DNA from: Amphibalanus amphitrite
Taxonomy: Eukaryota > Arthropoda > Thecostraca > Balanomorpha > Balanidae
DNA: 64,000 bases
Assembly (NCBI RefSeq): GCF_019059575.1
Contig: NW_024881615.1
Coordinates: 248,001-312,000 of the forward strand
Direction: 5' to 3'
The notes beneath the pieces were generated by a model. That model was not told where the DNA came from and did no database searches. It saw nothing but the letters and a program-made list of their open reading frames with translations. Both the position numbers and the translations under genes were made by a program. This document shows positions 12,601 through 22,316 of this stretch, piece after piece (the stretch's first letter is position 1; each line of letters opens with the position of its first letter).

Positions 12601-15600
12601 GGCGAACCGTTTGATGAGGCGTTCTGTAGTTAATGCTGTGCCCGCCGCCGCCTCTTCACTTCACTATTCAGTCTACTCTGTCCGCCCTTCCTCCGTCCGA
12701 CAATAGTCTCATCTCGGTCCCCTCTGAATATCGCGGGCAGGCGGCGCAGATTCTGCGGCCGTTTTAATCCGGCGGTGGCCCAGTTTATCGGCGATGGGCG
12801 GCCGGGTGGACTGGGCGCCGCTGTGACCTTGTTCTGCCGACGGATCGGGCGCCCCCCGTCGACTGACCTCGGTCCCCGGCCGACCGATAGACGGTCCCGC
12901 GCTCAGGTCCCCGATAGTGGCGACTAGTAGCGCTGGAATGGAATATTATCTTTCAGTCATGTTGATTTTAAAGTGCTACACCGCTCTCTTTTTAGGCCCT
13001 CCATAATTGATGTGACCCACGACTTATAGTCGGCTGCCAACTTCTTTGAATTTGCCGTTCAGTTTCCCAACTTTTCACGTATGTCTCTGTATACTTTTTC
13101 ATCCTTTTTGGTGTGGGCCTGTTTATTTTCAGCCACTCTTTTTCATGACATTATTTTAGCGTTCGCCCGATGTTTTAGTCAAAAGTATTTTGGGCACCAA
13201 TGGCCAGCACTGTCACCAAACCACGGGATATTGTTCTAGTCTGCATATCGTCGGGCATGTAAGCGGTCATCGAATCCCGTTATTGTCATTTTAAACGGCC
13301 TCGCGACAACCGTTAATGAACTATCGGACTTGGCTGATTTGCGCTCCAAAACCTCAATAGACAGCATGAGGACTGAGGAGGGAAGTGTACCTCATGCAAC
13401 TTCCTCCCTATGCATCATTTCCTCTCGTCGTTAACCTTCACGCTGCCTAGTGCCGACTAACTCTTATCCCGTATGATGCATATGCAAGAGTGTGAATGTC
13501 TCTCTGACCCTGCTGCGGCTGCAGGAAGCACCCCACCACCGCCGCTGACCGCCGCCGCTGACCGACGACCGTCCGGCTCCCTCCCATCTGCCTGGCAAGG
13601 ACGGTGGCTAATCGTCCCCTACCGTCCCATCTGACCGTCCCGTGCCGTACCGTCTAACCGTCCCATTCCGCCCCGTCTGACCGTCCCGTGCCGTACCGTC
13701 TGACCGTCCCGCCCGCTTCGTCTCTGACCGGCAGGGACAGCGGCTGCTGACCATGTCCTGCAGCGATAAGATAGCCCGGTGGAATGTGGTCGGCGTGCAG
13801 GGCGCACTGCTGGCCCATTTCATCGAGCCCATCTACCTGGCCAGTGTCGTGCTGGGCAGCCTGTTCCACCCGTCCCACCTGGTGCGCGCCATCGGCGGCC
13901 GCATCGGGCCCACCGCGCAGGGCCTGCCGCCGCCGTTCCGGCTGCACACGCCGCTGCTGGCCGCCACCAGCTCGCCAGAGGTGCGACAGCCCGGCAAGGC
14001 GCCCAACTACAGCATCAACTGGACTTGCGGTCAGTGGCTGACGGACCTCAGACGGGGTGGGAGGTGATGGGAATCGGGGTTTGTGGTCGGTGCTCCAGTC
14101 ACTTGAAAAGCTCTTCTTTACACACTGCGGCTCATTTTTGAAAGACGTTCTATTCGAGACTGGCCGTGTGGTCTTGCGCAGCTACCGTTGAAGGCCTTTA
14201 TCAACACTGCTTGGCCACAGACGTCAGTCTGTAACGGCGTATATACGGCCTCTGCATGACCATGTGACGGAATTTGTTGATTGATGGCGATTCGACTGTC
14301 GTTCCCAGCTTCACTAATATCCGGGGCGTGCAGTGACTGAGTTATGCAACGTCAGCGCTGTATAGATAACGGCAATTTCGCCCGTCACTAGCAAGAGGAG
14401 GCAGTTCATTTGCAGGGGACCGGATGTCTTTTCGGGACCGGTTACTATACCTACTACCAGAATGACTGGTAGGTATAAGTTAGACTCCAACTGTTAGAGT
14501 GGTACTGTGCCGCACTCTGCAATAATCATCTTTTGTTCTTATTCCTTTGGATATAAATCGCATTACATATTACATAAGCTCAGCTACCAGACGTTTCGTT
14601 TCCTTCCGCCCGGGCCGTTTTCACCCAGTCCCTCTGATGGCGATCAGCGGAGACCTTCCCCGCGTGGCCGGAAGATATTGTCTGTGGGAGAACGTTCGAT
14701 CTGCGGCGGGGCGGGGCCAGTTTCACTGGTGACCGCCCGGCCCGACCCTGCTCCATTTTATCCACACACAATCGCCTCCGCTCGGGCGTTGTGTAATAGC
14801 CCAGCCCGTTTCTGCGGTGACCGTTAAAGCAGCAGTCCGGCTGGTCGCTGCAATTGTTTCTGCGTATTCCCGTGTGTGAAGCGCTCAACACTGGTCTACT
14901 GAACCAGTAGTGATTGTCTGATTTACACGATGGGTCGTAGGATCGGTATCTCGCACTACATTTGACGTCATTAGTGACCTCTCACGAGATTTCGGGTGCT
15001 CTCTTTGCCTCCTTTACCTCATGTTGCAAATCGTGTGTTTTATATTTAGAACAATGTGTGGTGCTATACGCGTGGCGAAGGCTCACTGATCATGCTGATT
15101 GCTGATGCCTACTATCTTAGAAGGTATGATCAAAGATTTGTGATCCTTTATAGTTAATTAGTCCATATGTGCGGAGCGGCAGTTTGAATAGATGTTTTTA
15201 GTATTTTGTACTTTCCATCATTATTTCAGGTTTCCTTATCTTCTGAGAACTGGTAAAAGGAACGATAGGTCAAGGTTTTTTGCAGCTGTCTTGTGTGTAC
15301 TGTTAAAACAAAAGCGTTGTGTCAATCGTGGTCATTCAACGTCTGTTTGATCGATCATTTATCAAAGTCACCGTCTGCAGCGGGTGTATAATCCGGATAA
15401 AACTGACCTCCACCCGGCAGCCTAAACCGATCCGTTGCTGGTCCTCGAGACCCCACCCTCTGGTAACGCTGGGTGTGTCAGCGAACCCCCGTGCTCCGGC
15501 CGGCTGTCTCACGGGACGCTATTGCTGCCGTTCATTTCACCAGGTAGTAGGGCTGGGTGGCAGTGTCTAGTGGTGAGCCCCGTGCTCAGGCGGGCGGTCT

Positions 15601-18600
15601 CACAGGTTCTTGTTGCTGCCCCTCATCCCACCTCCTGACTTCTAACACGACTGGGTGTGTCGGTTGGTGGACCCCCTTGCTCCGGCGGTCTGTCTCACGG
15701 GGTGCGGCCGTCAGCACCCGGGCACCACCGCTGATCCTGATCCTGTTACTGCTCCTGCTGACAGCAGTGACTGGCCGATCAGCAGGTGGCGGTTCGCGGG
15801 CCAGGTGTGACCGCTCGAGGTCGATCTGAACCCTTTGATCCGGGTACGGACAGATGTGGTGCTGACCCGCCCAGAACATTGCAATCTCGGTACCTTCGCG
15901 CCGTTCATGTTACAGCAGATTGCTATTTCTGTACCTTCTAACTACTTGTTTCCCGTTGCTACCCACCTTGTCAGCTCCGGCGAAAATTGTGATTTTATTC
16001 ACCCTTCTGACATCAGTGCTCATACCGTTTGTATATGAGTGGCGGTCCCTCTTGATTGGTATTTTGTCTGGTACAGACTTTTCGTACCTTGGCATACAGA
16101 GGTCAGTGTCAGCAATTTAGCACCGGTTCATTCTCCCCGTTATGACTAAATTAGTCCAATCATGCGTCGTTCCGCCTCCGACCGTTTTGCAAGGTGGGAG
16201 GTTTGCTTCAGCACTGTCTCCCCGGCAGAATTAGGTGCGTGAAGTGGGATGATCGTTGTCGACACATTGAATCGCTAACTACATGCTTACGCTGCCTGCG
16301 GAAAGCTGTGCAATCTCCCTTTATTGCCTGGTTTATCTACTTTGATCATCTTAACGACGGCTGCATGATCCTGAGGATACCTACTCTGAGGCAGTTTTCA
16401 GAGGTATGTGTCTGACCTCGACCGTTTCCGTCGGCCCTGACCCACCACCGTAACCTCCTGACTCGATAGTCCTCCACTGTCGGCGGGGGGCCGGACCCGA
16501 TCGTCCTGGGCGTGGTCCTTTTTCGGGGGAACCAGCCGGGTCGAACACTGATCCCAGACTCGGGGAATGGGTCATGGGTATCTGTCCGCTGGTCGACGAG
16601 CGGTACTTGCGATAAGCGGTACCTCCTGGCAGTGGGCCAAGTGCGTTCCCGGTTGCCACGGGGATGGGCGTGACGGTGTAGCCAGCAAAGAGACTGCTCC
16701 AGCGACCCTGACTGGGGGACGAGAGAGTTGTCTGGTGCCTGTCGTCAGGCAGCTGATTGGCTGTTACGTTCGGACAGCTGGGGAGAACCTGTTTGGTCCG
16801 ATTTGTATGGTTGTCCTGTGATGGCGGTGGTCTTGTAAAGGTGGCGTGAGGCCCGGGCCTCACGCCACCGCGTCTCAACGGCTCAGTTTTATAGGCTGGG
16901 GTTTATCGCTCCCTCGTCCCGTCGGTGCAGCTCCATGGACCGGGGTCCTCGGCCCCCGCCCGCCCGGCTCCGGCTCCCAGCGCGCCGGAATGTGCGGCGT
17001 GCCCGGCGCGTCACGATACCGCCGGCGGCACTTCCGTGACGGCGCGCGGTGTCCGGCGACCACGCCCGGCCGCCGGCTCCGCCGAACCAAGGCCACGGCC
17101 CCGTGTCGCGCTGGGAACGGCGCCGCGCGCGCGCACAGGCCCGCCGGCGACTGGTGACCCCGGCCGGCGGGGGTGTGCCGGCCTGACGTCACCGCCGCCC
17201 CCGCCCCGGAGGACGCGTGACGTCACCACCCGGCTAATCAGCGGCCCATCGGGAGCAGGCGTAAACGGAGCAGTCCCGGGGAACCACGGGGTCCCGCTCG
17301 GTCCCACCAGCGAGCCGGCTAACGAGGTGCCGACTAGAGGTCAAGGCGTGCCGAGAAAAACGACCCCGGAGTGAATAACCATCAGAATGTCTGAATTATG
17401 GTTAGTGATAGCCTTCGGAATGGTCTGATTTAACGCCTCAGTAGCAGTCGTACATAATGCATCGAGACCCGCCCGCGCCCTGGGTGTGGCCTCTTGTGCA
17501 GGGTTTGCCTGAAGCGCTTCCGCTGTACGAGTTTCTACCGGTGAAGGCGAGCTGTCCCAATTTCAGAATTGTTGCGTTGACAGACCGTTATACATAGAAG
17601 GCGTAAGTAATGGAGTCTTTGAATGACTTCCAATACGTGACTGATTACCACTGCCCCTGCTAGATTGTAATTGACAGATTGCTCGGCGCCTCAGCATTGA
17701 CAGTAATTGTCATGCTGATTGTTGTGAGAGCGCTGACATTGACTTTTTCTCCTTCCTGGTAATTTGGCAATACCACCACACAAGTGGCCGGGTGTTTCTG
17801 ACCAGTTAGCCTCTTTGAGACTTGTGGTGTTGTTATGTTCACTTAACCATGGCGAAATGGGACCAAGTCGGGAGGTACTCAACCACACTAACATTTCAGA
17901 CGTACCCTGCTATGGCCGTTTATCTGCCCCTTCCGAGACGGATGAGGCTACGAAAGTCACTTGTGCTTGCTGTCTCGGTCCTCCCACAAAACCATCTCCT
18001 CTTCTCCTAGATCTTCTCTCCCTTTCTCTCACACTTTTCTTTCCCTTTCAAAAGTCAGGTTGAACGCTCCCTTGCCATGGACCAGTATCTGGTCCCTTCC
18101 TCCTGCTTATACAGTCAACCTCGCCCGTTCATTCTTCTCTCAGACCAGTGTGTGCCTCTCTCCCTCTCCCACTTCCCTCAGACCGAATTGTGACCCCTCT
18201 CCCCCTCTTCTCTCCCCACAGACCAGCCGGCGGCCGAGGTTATTAACGCCATGACCGGTAAGAACGAGGCCGGCCAGGCGTCGCGGCTGTGCAAGCGCTA
18301 CCTGTTCGTTCGGTTCCGGCGGCTGGTGGGCCGCCTGAGGCCCATCACGGAGACCCTCGGCCCCGCGGAGGCCGATCGCGACTACGGCGACGTCAAGAGG
18401 CTGAACCAACCTTACACGGTACGTTACGGGATGGGGGAGGGGGAGGAGAGGCGGGATGGAACCTGTTCGACTGAGGTGACTTCATGTTGACTGAGAGCGG
18501 TTGGTACTGGAAGGTGATTCTGTTCGATATCATATAGATTCTAACTCCACTCTTAATGAAATATGGGCGAGTTAGCTCGTGATATTCACTGACATTTCAT

Positions 18601-19291
18601 GGAAAACGACGCGTCACTGCTCATTTTGTGTGTCATTGGTAGGCTGTTATCGCTGAATGGCTCTTTTCTCTCTTCATTTTTTGTTTCTGATTATTTCGTG
18701 TTGTCTCATATCAATGAGGAACACATTGTCACATGTCATGTAGCAAGTTTCATTCGTTTTTGCTCCGTAAGTTGGCTTACGTCACCTATTTCGCAAGTAC
18801 GTCATGAACGTGCCACTGTAATTTGCAGGTCATTCTGTCCAATTTACAACTTCCAAACGGCAATGGAAAGTGGCGCGAAAAAACGAGCACACGTTTTCAC
18901 TTTGTGGTGCTTAGGGACCATGACATTTTTTCACTGGATTCCGGGTAGCCGGTCATTTGCTCGCATGCCGGTTTACGAGAGCGAGTGTGTGTGTATGCTT
19001 CATGGAGAGCCTGGGCTTCTGGCCGATATTGTAGACGGTCGATGTGTGATGTGAAATATTATGACTGTCCTTGTAAACGGTCTGCCCTGCTGGCTGTCCC
19101 CGCCCTGTGTGACGGCCGACCGGTGCCCCCTGTGCCCTCAGGCGGCGCTCGGCTGTCTGGTGGAGGCCTTCCAGCGGGCGGAGCTCGGTGACTGGGTCAA
19201 GAAGCCCATCGAGCAGGACATGTTCCGGGTGGACCCCTCCGAGCCGCTGCCGCCGCCGCCGCCGCAGCCGACCGCCCCGGCTCCGGCGTGA
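494..19291 (+). CDS. Adar: ADAR-family adenosine deaminase acting on RNA, C-terminal 511 residues (8 exons, 5'-partial)
   Basis: The gene encodes an adenosine-to-inosine RNA-editing enzyme that acts on double-stranded RNA, normally in the nucleus. The eight exons join with consistent phases (1, 2, 1, 2, 0, 1, 0) to give 1536 nt including the stop. Residues are numbered from the first codon in the window. About 19-82 are a complete dsRBD ([25 protein letters not shown], then [18 protein letters not shown]). About 115-492 are the deaminase domain. Zinc ligands and catalysis are H184 and E186 ([10 protein letters not shown]), C241 (PCGDAR) and C307 (SCSDK). The C-terminal EQDMF motif is present, followed by an unusual Pro-rich tail. 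Known ADAR2-type enzymes carry two dsRBDs, so another probably lies upstream of the window. Introns range from about 0.67 to 4.6 kb. The product is predicted catalytically competent. Confidence in the family is very high; exact exon ends are read from GT/AG sites only. Confidence 0.97.
678..5236 (+). other. ADAR intron (4.6 kb)
   Basis: The intron runs from GTGAGT to CACCAG. It is GC-rich, with several long accidental open frames (for example 1207-1767, 1421-2071) that resemble no known protein. It contains a CTCGTCTG(CT)CTGC-type simple repeat at about 2885-2955 and a purine-rich GAGGAGAAAAG stretch at about 2035-2175. No transposon ends were recognised. Confidence 0.7.
5237..5411 (+). CDS. 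Adar: ADAR exon: end of dsRBD and start of deaminase domain
   Basis: The acceptor CACCAG precedes GACCCAGT; the split Gly codon completes [20 protein letters not shown], the basic C-terminal helix of the dsRBD. The second half ([18 protein letters not shown]) is the linker into the deaminase domain. The donor AA|GTGAGT ends in phase 2. Confidence 0.95.
5412..6085 (+). other. ADAR intron (0.67 kb)
   Basis: The shortest of the seven ADAR introns in the window, from GTGAGT to CTCGCAG. Nothing else recognisable in it. Confidence 0.8.
6086..6348 (+). CDS. Adar: ADAR exon: deaminase core with the HAE catalytic motif
   Basis: The exon encodes [20 protein letters not shown], then [14 protein letters not shown] and [11 protein letters not shown]. 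The His (codon at 6276-6278) is a zinc ligand and the Glu two residues later is the proton shuttle in the ADAR family. The acceptor CGCAG completes the split Lys codon. The donor CCAG|GTCAGT ends in phase 1. A partial copy of the exon end (GGAGCTGCTGCTGCAGCCAG) recurs in the intron at about 6392-6411, followed by another GTCAGT. Confidence 0.97.
6349..9199 (+). other. ADAR intron (2.85 kb)
   Basis: The intron runs from GTCAGT to CTTACAG. It holds a G-tract at about 6837-6850, a CCGTGCCGTGTCGTG-type simple repeat at about 7110-7165 and a T-tract at about 9030-9040. The duplicated donor region near 6392-6417 could act as a decoy 5' splice site. No other gene is recognised. Confidence 0.7.
9200..9311 (+). 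CDS. Adar: ADAR exon: second zinc ligand (PCGDAR)
   Basis: A 112-nt exon encoding [30 protein letters not shown] and the first two bases of the Arg codon. The Cys codon at 9298-9300 is the second zinc-binding residue. The acceptor is TTACAG and the donor GCCAG|GTACTG. Confidence 0.95.
9312..10119 (+). other. ADAR intron (0.8 kb)
   Basis: The intron runs from GTACTG to TTCTACAG. Ordinary intron sequence with nothing recognised in it. Confidence 0.75.
10120..10279 (+). CDS. Adar: ADAR exon: deaminase domain, variable loop
   Basis: The exon encodes [40 protein letters not shown] and [13 protein letters not shown]. The last two blocks are strongly conserved in ADARs. It ends in phase 0 at CTGCAG|GTGAGG. 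A hairpin-forming MITE starts only 19 nt beyond this donor. Confidence 0.95.
10299..10780. mobile_element. TA-flanked MITE (Tc1/mariner-like) inside the ADAR intron
   Basis: Terminal inverted repeats of about 60 bp begin CAGTCTGTCTTAAAAGTAC at both ends, flanked by TA at 10297-10298 and 10781-10782. The interior is composite. A block starting CTTGACCGAGGAAGGGCC occurs at about 10347 and 10476. A block starting AATCGACCCG(A/G)GGAATGG occurs at about 10391 and 10660. One copy therefore seems to have been duplicated or inserted within another. There is no transposase. An 849-bp antisense open frame across it is incidental. Confidence 0.85.
13610..13712. repeat. CCGTC-rich tandem repeat next to an ADAR splice acceptor
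   Basis: Imperfect units of the form CCGTCTGACCGTCCCGTGCCGTA repeat several times. The array ends only about 20 nt before the CAG acceptor at 13732-13734, so it occupies the polypyrimidine/branch-point zone. Confidence 0.75.
13735..14029 (+). CDS. Adar: ADAR exon: third zinc ligand and core deaminase
   Basis: The largest ADAR exon in the window (295 nt). It encodes [59 protein letters not shown] and ends at [10 protein letters not shown]. The Cys at 13759-13761 (SCSDK) is the third zinc ligand. The acceptor is GGCAG and the donor TTGCG|GTCAGT (phase 1). Confidence 0.97.
14030..18221 (+). other. ADAR intron (4.2 kb)
   Basis: The intron runs from GTCAGT to CCCCACAG. It contains a short imperfect hairpin around ATACCTACTACCAG at 14448-14478, a perfect 30-bp palindrome at 16840-16869, a very CpG-rich stretch at about 16900-17350, and pyrimidine-rich DNA at about 18000-18220 leading into the acceptor. 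No transposon ends were recognised. Confidence 0.7.
16840..16869. repeat. Perfect 30-bp palindrome centred on CCCGGG
   Basis: Each 15-nt arm reads GGTGGCGTGAGGCCC on one strand, and the two arms meet with no loop. It lies just before a CpG-rich part of the ADAR intron. Confidence 0.95.
18222..18418 (+). CDS. Adar: ADAR exon: C-terminal deaminase region
   Basis: The exon encodes [35 protein letters not shown] and a diverged helix, ending KRLNQPYT. The EVINAxTGK and ASRLCK blocks are typical of ADAR deaminase domains. The acceptor is CCACAG and the donor ACACG|GTACGT (phase 0). Confidence 0.95.
18419..19141 (+). other. ADAR last intron (0.7 kb)
   Basis: The intron runs from GTACGT to CCCTCAG. 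It is less GC-rich than the flanking exons. Nothing recognised in it. Confidence 0.8.
19142..19291 (+). CDS. Adar: ADAR terminal exon with Pro-rich tail
   Basis: The exon encodes [30 protein letters not shown] and then about 19 extra residues made almost only of Pro, Ala, Ser, Glu and Gln, ending at TGA 19289-19291. ADAR2-type proteins I know end within a few residues of the EQDxF motif, so the tail is an extension. It comes from a GCCGCCGCC-rich run just before the stop. Confidence 0.93.
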   Translation, partial: AALGCLVEAFQRAELGDWVKKPIEQDMFRVDPSEPLPPPPPQPTAPAPA

Positions 19292-20140
19292 CGGCCGCCG
19301 GCCGCCCCCGCCCCCGCCGGGCGGTAGGCGCACTGCCGCCCCCGCCCCGCCGGGCTCTGAGATCTCGGCTGCGGCGCCGCTGGTTCGCACGACTGCCGCG
19401 TAGCGGCGCCACTGCCGCCTCATTCCAGGCGCGTGGGGCCGTCTCCGACCGACGGCTTTCTAGAGGCTGGGGGTGGCCGACGGGTGTCACCCCCGGCCAA
19501 CCGTGCTGGCACAACGTAGGACACACGAGAGTATAATCAGTTGCTACTGAAGCGTTTTTCGGTCCGGTTTCTTCTTGTTTCACTCTGCCCGGTGTCTGTC
19601 CGTGCGGACCGGCTGTGGGAGCGCTCCGCAGCGCGCGGAGCCGGCGCAGTTTCCGCCGCCGCGTGTCGTCGGTCCGGGGTTGGCTATTTTGTTTTAGTGC
19701 GGCGCAGGAAACGTGCCGATCGGGCCTGTTTTAGCTTGTACATTCTCTCGTGTATTGTGTGCCTCGCCGCGGCGTCGGCGGTCGGGCCGGGATCTGTACC
19801 GTCGTCTGCGTTTCGTTGTCTAGTCGTCCGGCCTGGCCGCCGGCCGCCACCGACCCTCTGAGCAGCACGACCGCAGAATGTCGGGCTGAAACAGCGCGCG
19901 CGGCCCACGCGGCACTGGGCGTGCCAAACAGCAGGATGGCCGAGTGCGCGCGCGCGCGTGATTTTATGGCCTGATCGGCCGCCAGTGAAGGGGGCGAACT
20001 GCCCTATGTGTGACAGCGGAGAGGGGAGACCTGCCCTGTTGTGTGACAAATTTATCGTCTGTTATGTGCTGGGAGGTTAGATATATGAAACTTCTTACCG
20101 ATAATCGATTAATAATAAAACGCGTTGATTGCTTACTTTG
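19292..20140 (+). other. Probable ADAR 3' UTR
   Basis: GC-rich DNA follows the ADAR stop, becoming AT-rich near 20080-20130 where the first clear AATAAA occurs. The extent is inferred only from that signal. Confidence 0.5.
20114..20119 (+). terminator. Candidate polyadenylation signal AATAAA
   Basis: AATAAA in an AT-rich setting about 820 bp after the ADAR stop codon, followed by GT-rich DNA (TTTGTTTGGAGTGTTCGGTGT) at about 20138-20160. It is the first good match downstream of the gene. Confidence 0.5.
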
Positions 20141-21262
20141 TTTGGAGTGTTCGGTGTAATCGGGTATATGCAAGACTGGCCTGATATACCTACAAGACTG
20201 GACTGGCCAGACTGGCCTGAGTGCTTTAACAAAACTTTGACCCAAATTACAGACTTTGTTTCCCCATTATTTTCTACGAGTTAAATGACTCCTAAAGCGT
20301 GTTCTTATTTATGTTGAGTTATGCCCTTTCGGTCTAACGAGAACATCGCAGAGCCGGGAGGATGATAAGAAGTGGGGGGGGGGGGGGGAGACGTTGGTCT
20401 GGTCAGGCACGCTGGTGCTCCGCCGGGGCTGAGCCCATAACGTGGACACTGGACAAGCCACCCACGACCCAGCCCCGCTAACGGTCACCGCACCCGGCCA
20501 TGGGCCTGCTCCTGGGGACGGGTGGAGCTTTCCATGTGGGCCATAAGGGTGACTGTCCAGCCCGGAACAGGGGGTTGAGGCGTGGAGGAGAAGGATTTGA
20601 CTATCCTGAGGATGAAACGGAGGCTAGAACGTATTGTCGCACCGACGCTATTTAATGCATGCATTATGGTAGTCTTTGGTGACCTGACATGACCCTGTCA
20701 CTTGTATGACAGTTAATGCACTATGCCTCGTCTTGGTGACCTTCAGACATGTTTTAAGTGGTCGCAGTCAACCTGTCCGTCAACTCTTCGCCAGCAGGAC
20801 TCCGAAATCAACAATGTGGGCTTGTGACTTAACTTTGACCTTGACCTTTACTCAACCTGACACCTACAGGCCAAAAAAGTTAGGAATGGTCTTGATAACG
20901 AGTTAGACTGCCACTTGTTTCGCCCTTACACCTACGAGTACGACCATATTATGTTCGAAAGATGGAAACGGGGGCGGCATCGCTATCCTCGTTTCCTCCA
21001 GCGGAACGCTTTCGGCTGAATGCCCCAGTGGGGCGAGATCAGTGACCTCTATCCTTTACTCACAATTAGGGTCGTTTCGTATGTACGTACATGACGTCAT
21101 ATGAATCTAAGTAATGTTTTGCGTCCGATAAATGCCTAAACCATATGACATTTGCGAAATTTTCCGTGTGCCGACTTCACTAAATATGCTGTTTCCATAT
21201 ACCTACATCAACGGCTGTTTTAATTTACTGTTGAGCAATTATTCCTCATAATCATGAAGCGG
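20141..21262. other. Intergenic DNA, nothing recognised
   Basis: It contains short AAGACTGG(A/C)CTGG repeats at about 20170-20220 and a G-tract at about 20373-20388. A run of TTGACCTTGACC half-site-like words lies at about 20833-20850. No gene or element ends were seen. Confidence 0.6.
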
Positions 21263-21270
21263 TAAATAAT

Positions 21271-22308
21271 CAGGGTTACCAAAGCTTGGGATTTGTCCCA
21301 AGATCTTGGGATATTGAACCCGACCTTGGGACCTTGGGATTCAACAGCAAACCTTGGGATTTGTCCCGAGCTTACGACTCCCGCTAATTTTAGCACATTT
21401 TTTTTAAATAATTGGAACAAGGAAAAGTATGAATAAAGACCAAACAAAAGAATCAGGAACACATCTAACACAACTTAATTGTTTTTTTTTTTTGTAAACC
21501 GTCCTTTTTGGCCGAACACAACCGAGCGTTCTTTCGTTTGGTTTCACTGCAAGCAACCAACGAAGCACGAATAAGTTATCCTTATTTGACGCGTCTTCAC
21601 TTGGTTTCTCCCGTCTCAGCTCTCAAGTGAGGCAGTTAGCGAAATACCCAGTGGCTTCCGCGTCGATTAACACCCGACCTGGCCGCCTGTTTGCGAATTG
21701 CGACGCCCGACGGATCGGAGGCGGATCCAGCTCAGAGTTTTTTTTTTGGGGGGGGGGGGCAAACCATAAAATTTATCGATTCTTTCCATTCATCGTCCAT
21801 AGGCGTAATGTTAAAATTATGCCGTTTGGGGGGGGGGGGCAAATGCCCATTTTGCCCCCCCCCCCCTTGGATCCGCCACTGCGACGGATCATGCTTCAAC
21901 TCGTATCGTATCGTATTGCGGCCGGCGGGCGGCGGCGACGCCCTCGACCCGTCTCGAGTTCGGCTCGTCTTTCTGGAGAGTGGAGGGTGCAGGCTCAGAA
22001 GGTCAGAAGTCAGAACTCAGTGTCGTCTGTGAGGGAACGTGCAAGGGAGCGAGTGCGGCTGTGTCTCTGTACCTATGCCTGCGTGTGTAACTGTGCCGAA
22101 TGCAAGATATGTTAACGATATTGATTTATTTAGTCAACCAAAGATTTGAAAATACGTCAAATACACTTTGTTTGCTCTATATTTGGTTTCTATAGACCTT
22201 GGGATGCACATTGGGCTTTGATCCTGTCGACCTTGGGATATGGAGCTCGATTTTGGGAAATTCGCGCGGCGATCTTGGGATTTAGAAAAATTCTCGTTGG
22301 TAACTATG
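21271..22308. mobile_element. Non-autonomous hAT element, copy A
   Basis: The ends are CAGGGTTACCAA and TTGGTAACTATG (imperfect 12-bp inverted repeats), flanked by a perfect 8-bp target duplication TAAATAAT (21263-21270 and 22309-22316). The 8-bp duplication and CAGGG-type end are hAT hallmarks. Near both ends are repeated TTGGGAT / ATCCCAA words (for example CTTGGGATTTGTCCCAAG). There is no transposase frame. A smaller hAT-type MITE is nested inside. An inverted copy lies at 33724-34757. Confidence 0.9.
21716..21881. mobile_element. Nested 166-bp hAT-type MITE (GGCGGATCC ends)
   Basis: Ends CGGAGGCGGATCC and GGATCCGCCACTG are imperfect inverted repeats around GGCGGATCC, flanked by the 8-bp duplication CGACGGAT (21708-21715 and 21882-21889). 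The interior has two long G tracts and one C tract. The same insertion at the same site is present in the second hAT copy (34151-34311), so it predates the duplication. Confidence 0.88.
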
Positions 22309-22316
22309 TAAATAAT

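Larger units (their letters stand above)
10280..13734 (+). other. ADAR intron 5 in the window (3.45 kb), containing a MITE
   Basis: The intron runs from GTGAGG to CCGGCAG. It carries a TA-flanked MITE at 10299-10780, a C-tract at about 11513-11527, and a CCGTC-rich tandem repeat at about 13610-13712 just before the acceptor. Other long frames, for example 11363-11704, look accidental. Confidence 0.75.

Noticed and set aside
14448-14478. Possible microRNA hairpin around ATACCTACTACCAG
   Set aside because: The stem is only about 11-12 bp, too short for a microRNA precursor.
16846-17374. Overlapping frames on both strands in the ADAR intron
   Set aside because: CpG-rich DNA with Arg/Pro/Ala-rich translations and no domain.
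18953-19583. Two - strand frames (156 and 128 codons) opposite the last ADAR exon
   Set aside because: Antisense shadow of the ADAR coding exon and its GCC-rich tail.
21627-22115. 162-codon frame, also found in inverse at 33942-34400
   Set aside because: It exists twice only because the hAT element is duplicated. It reads through homopolymer tracts of the nested MITE and has no transposase motif.
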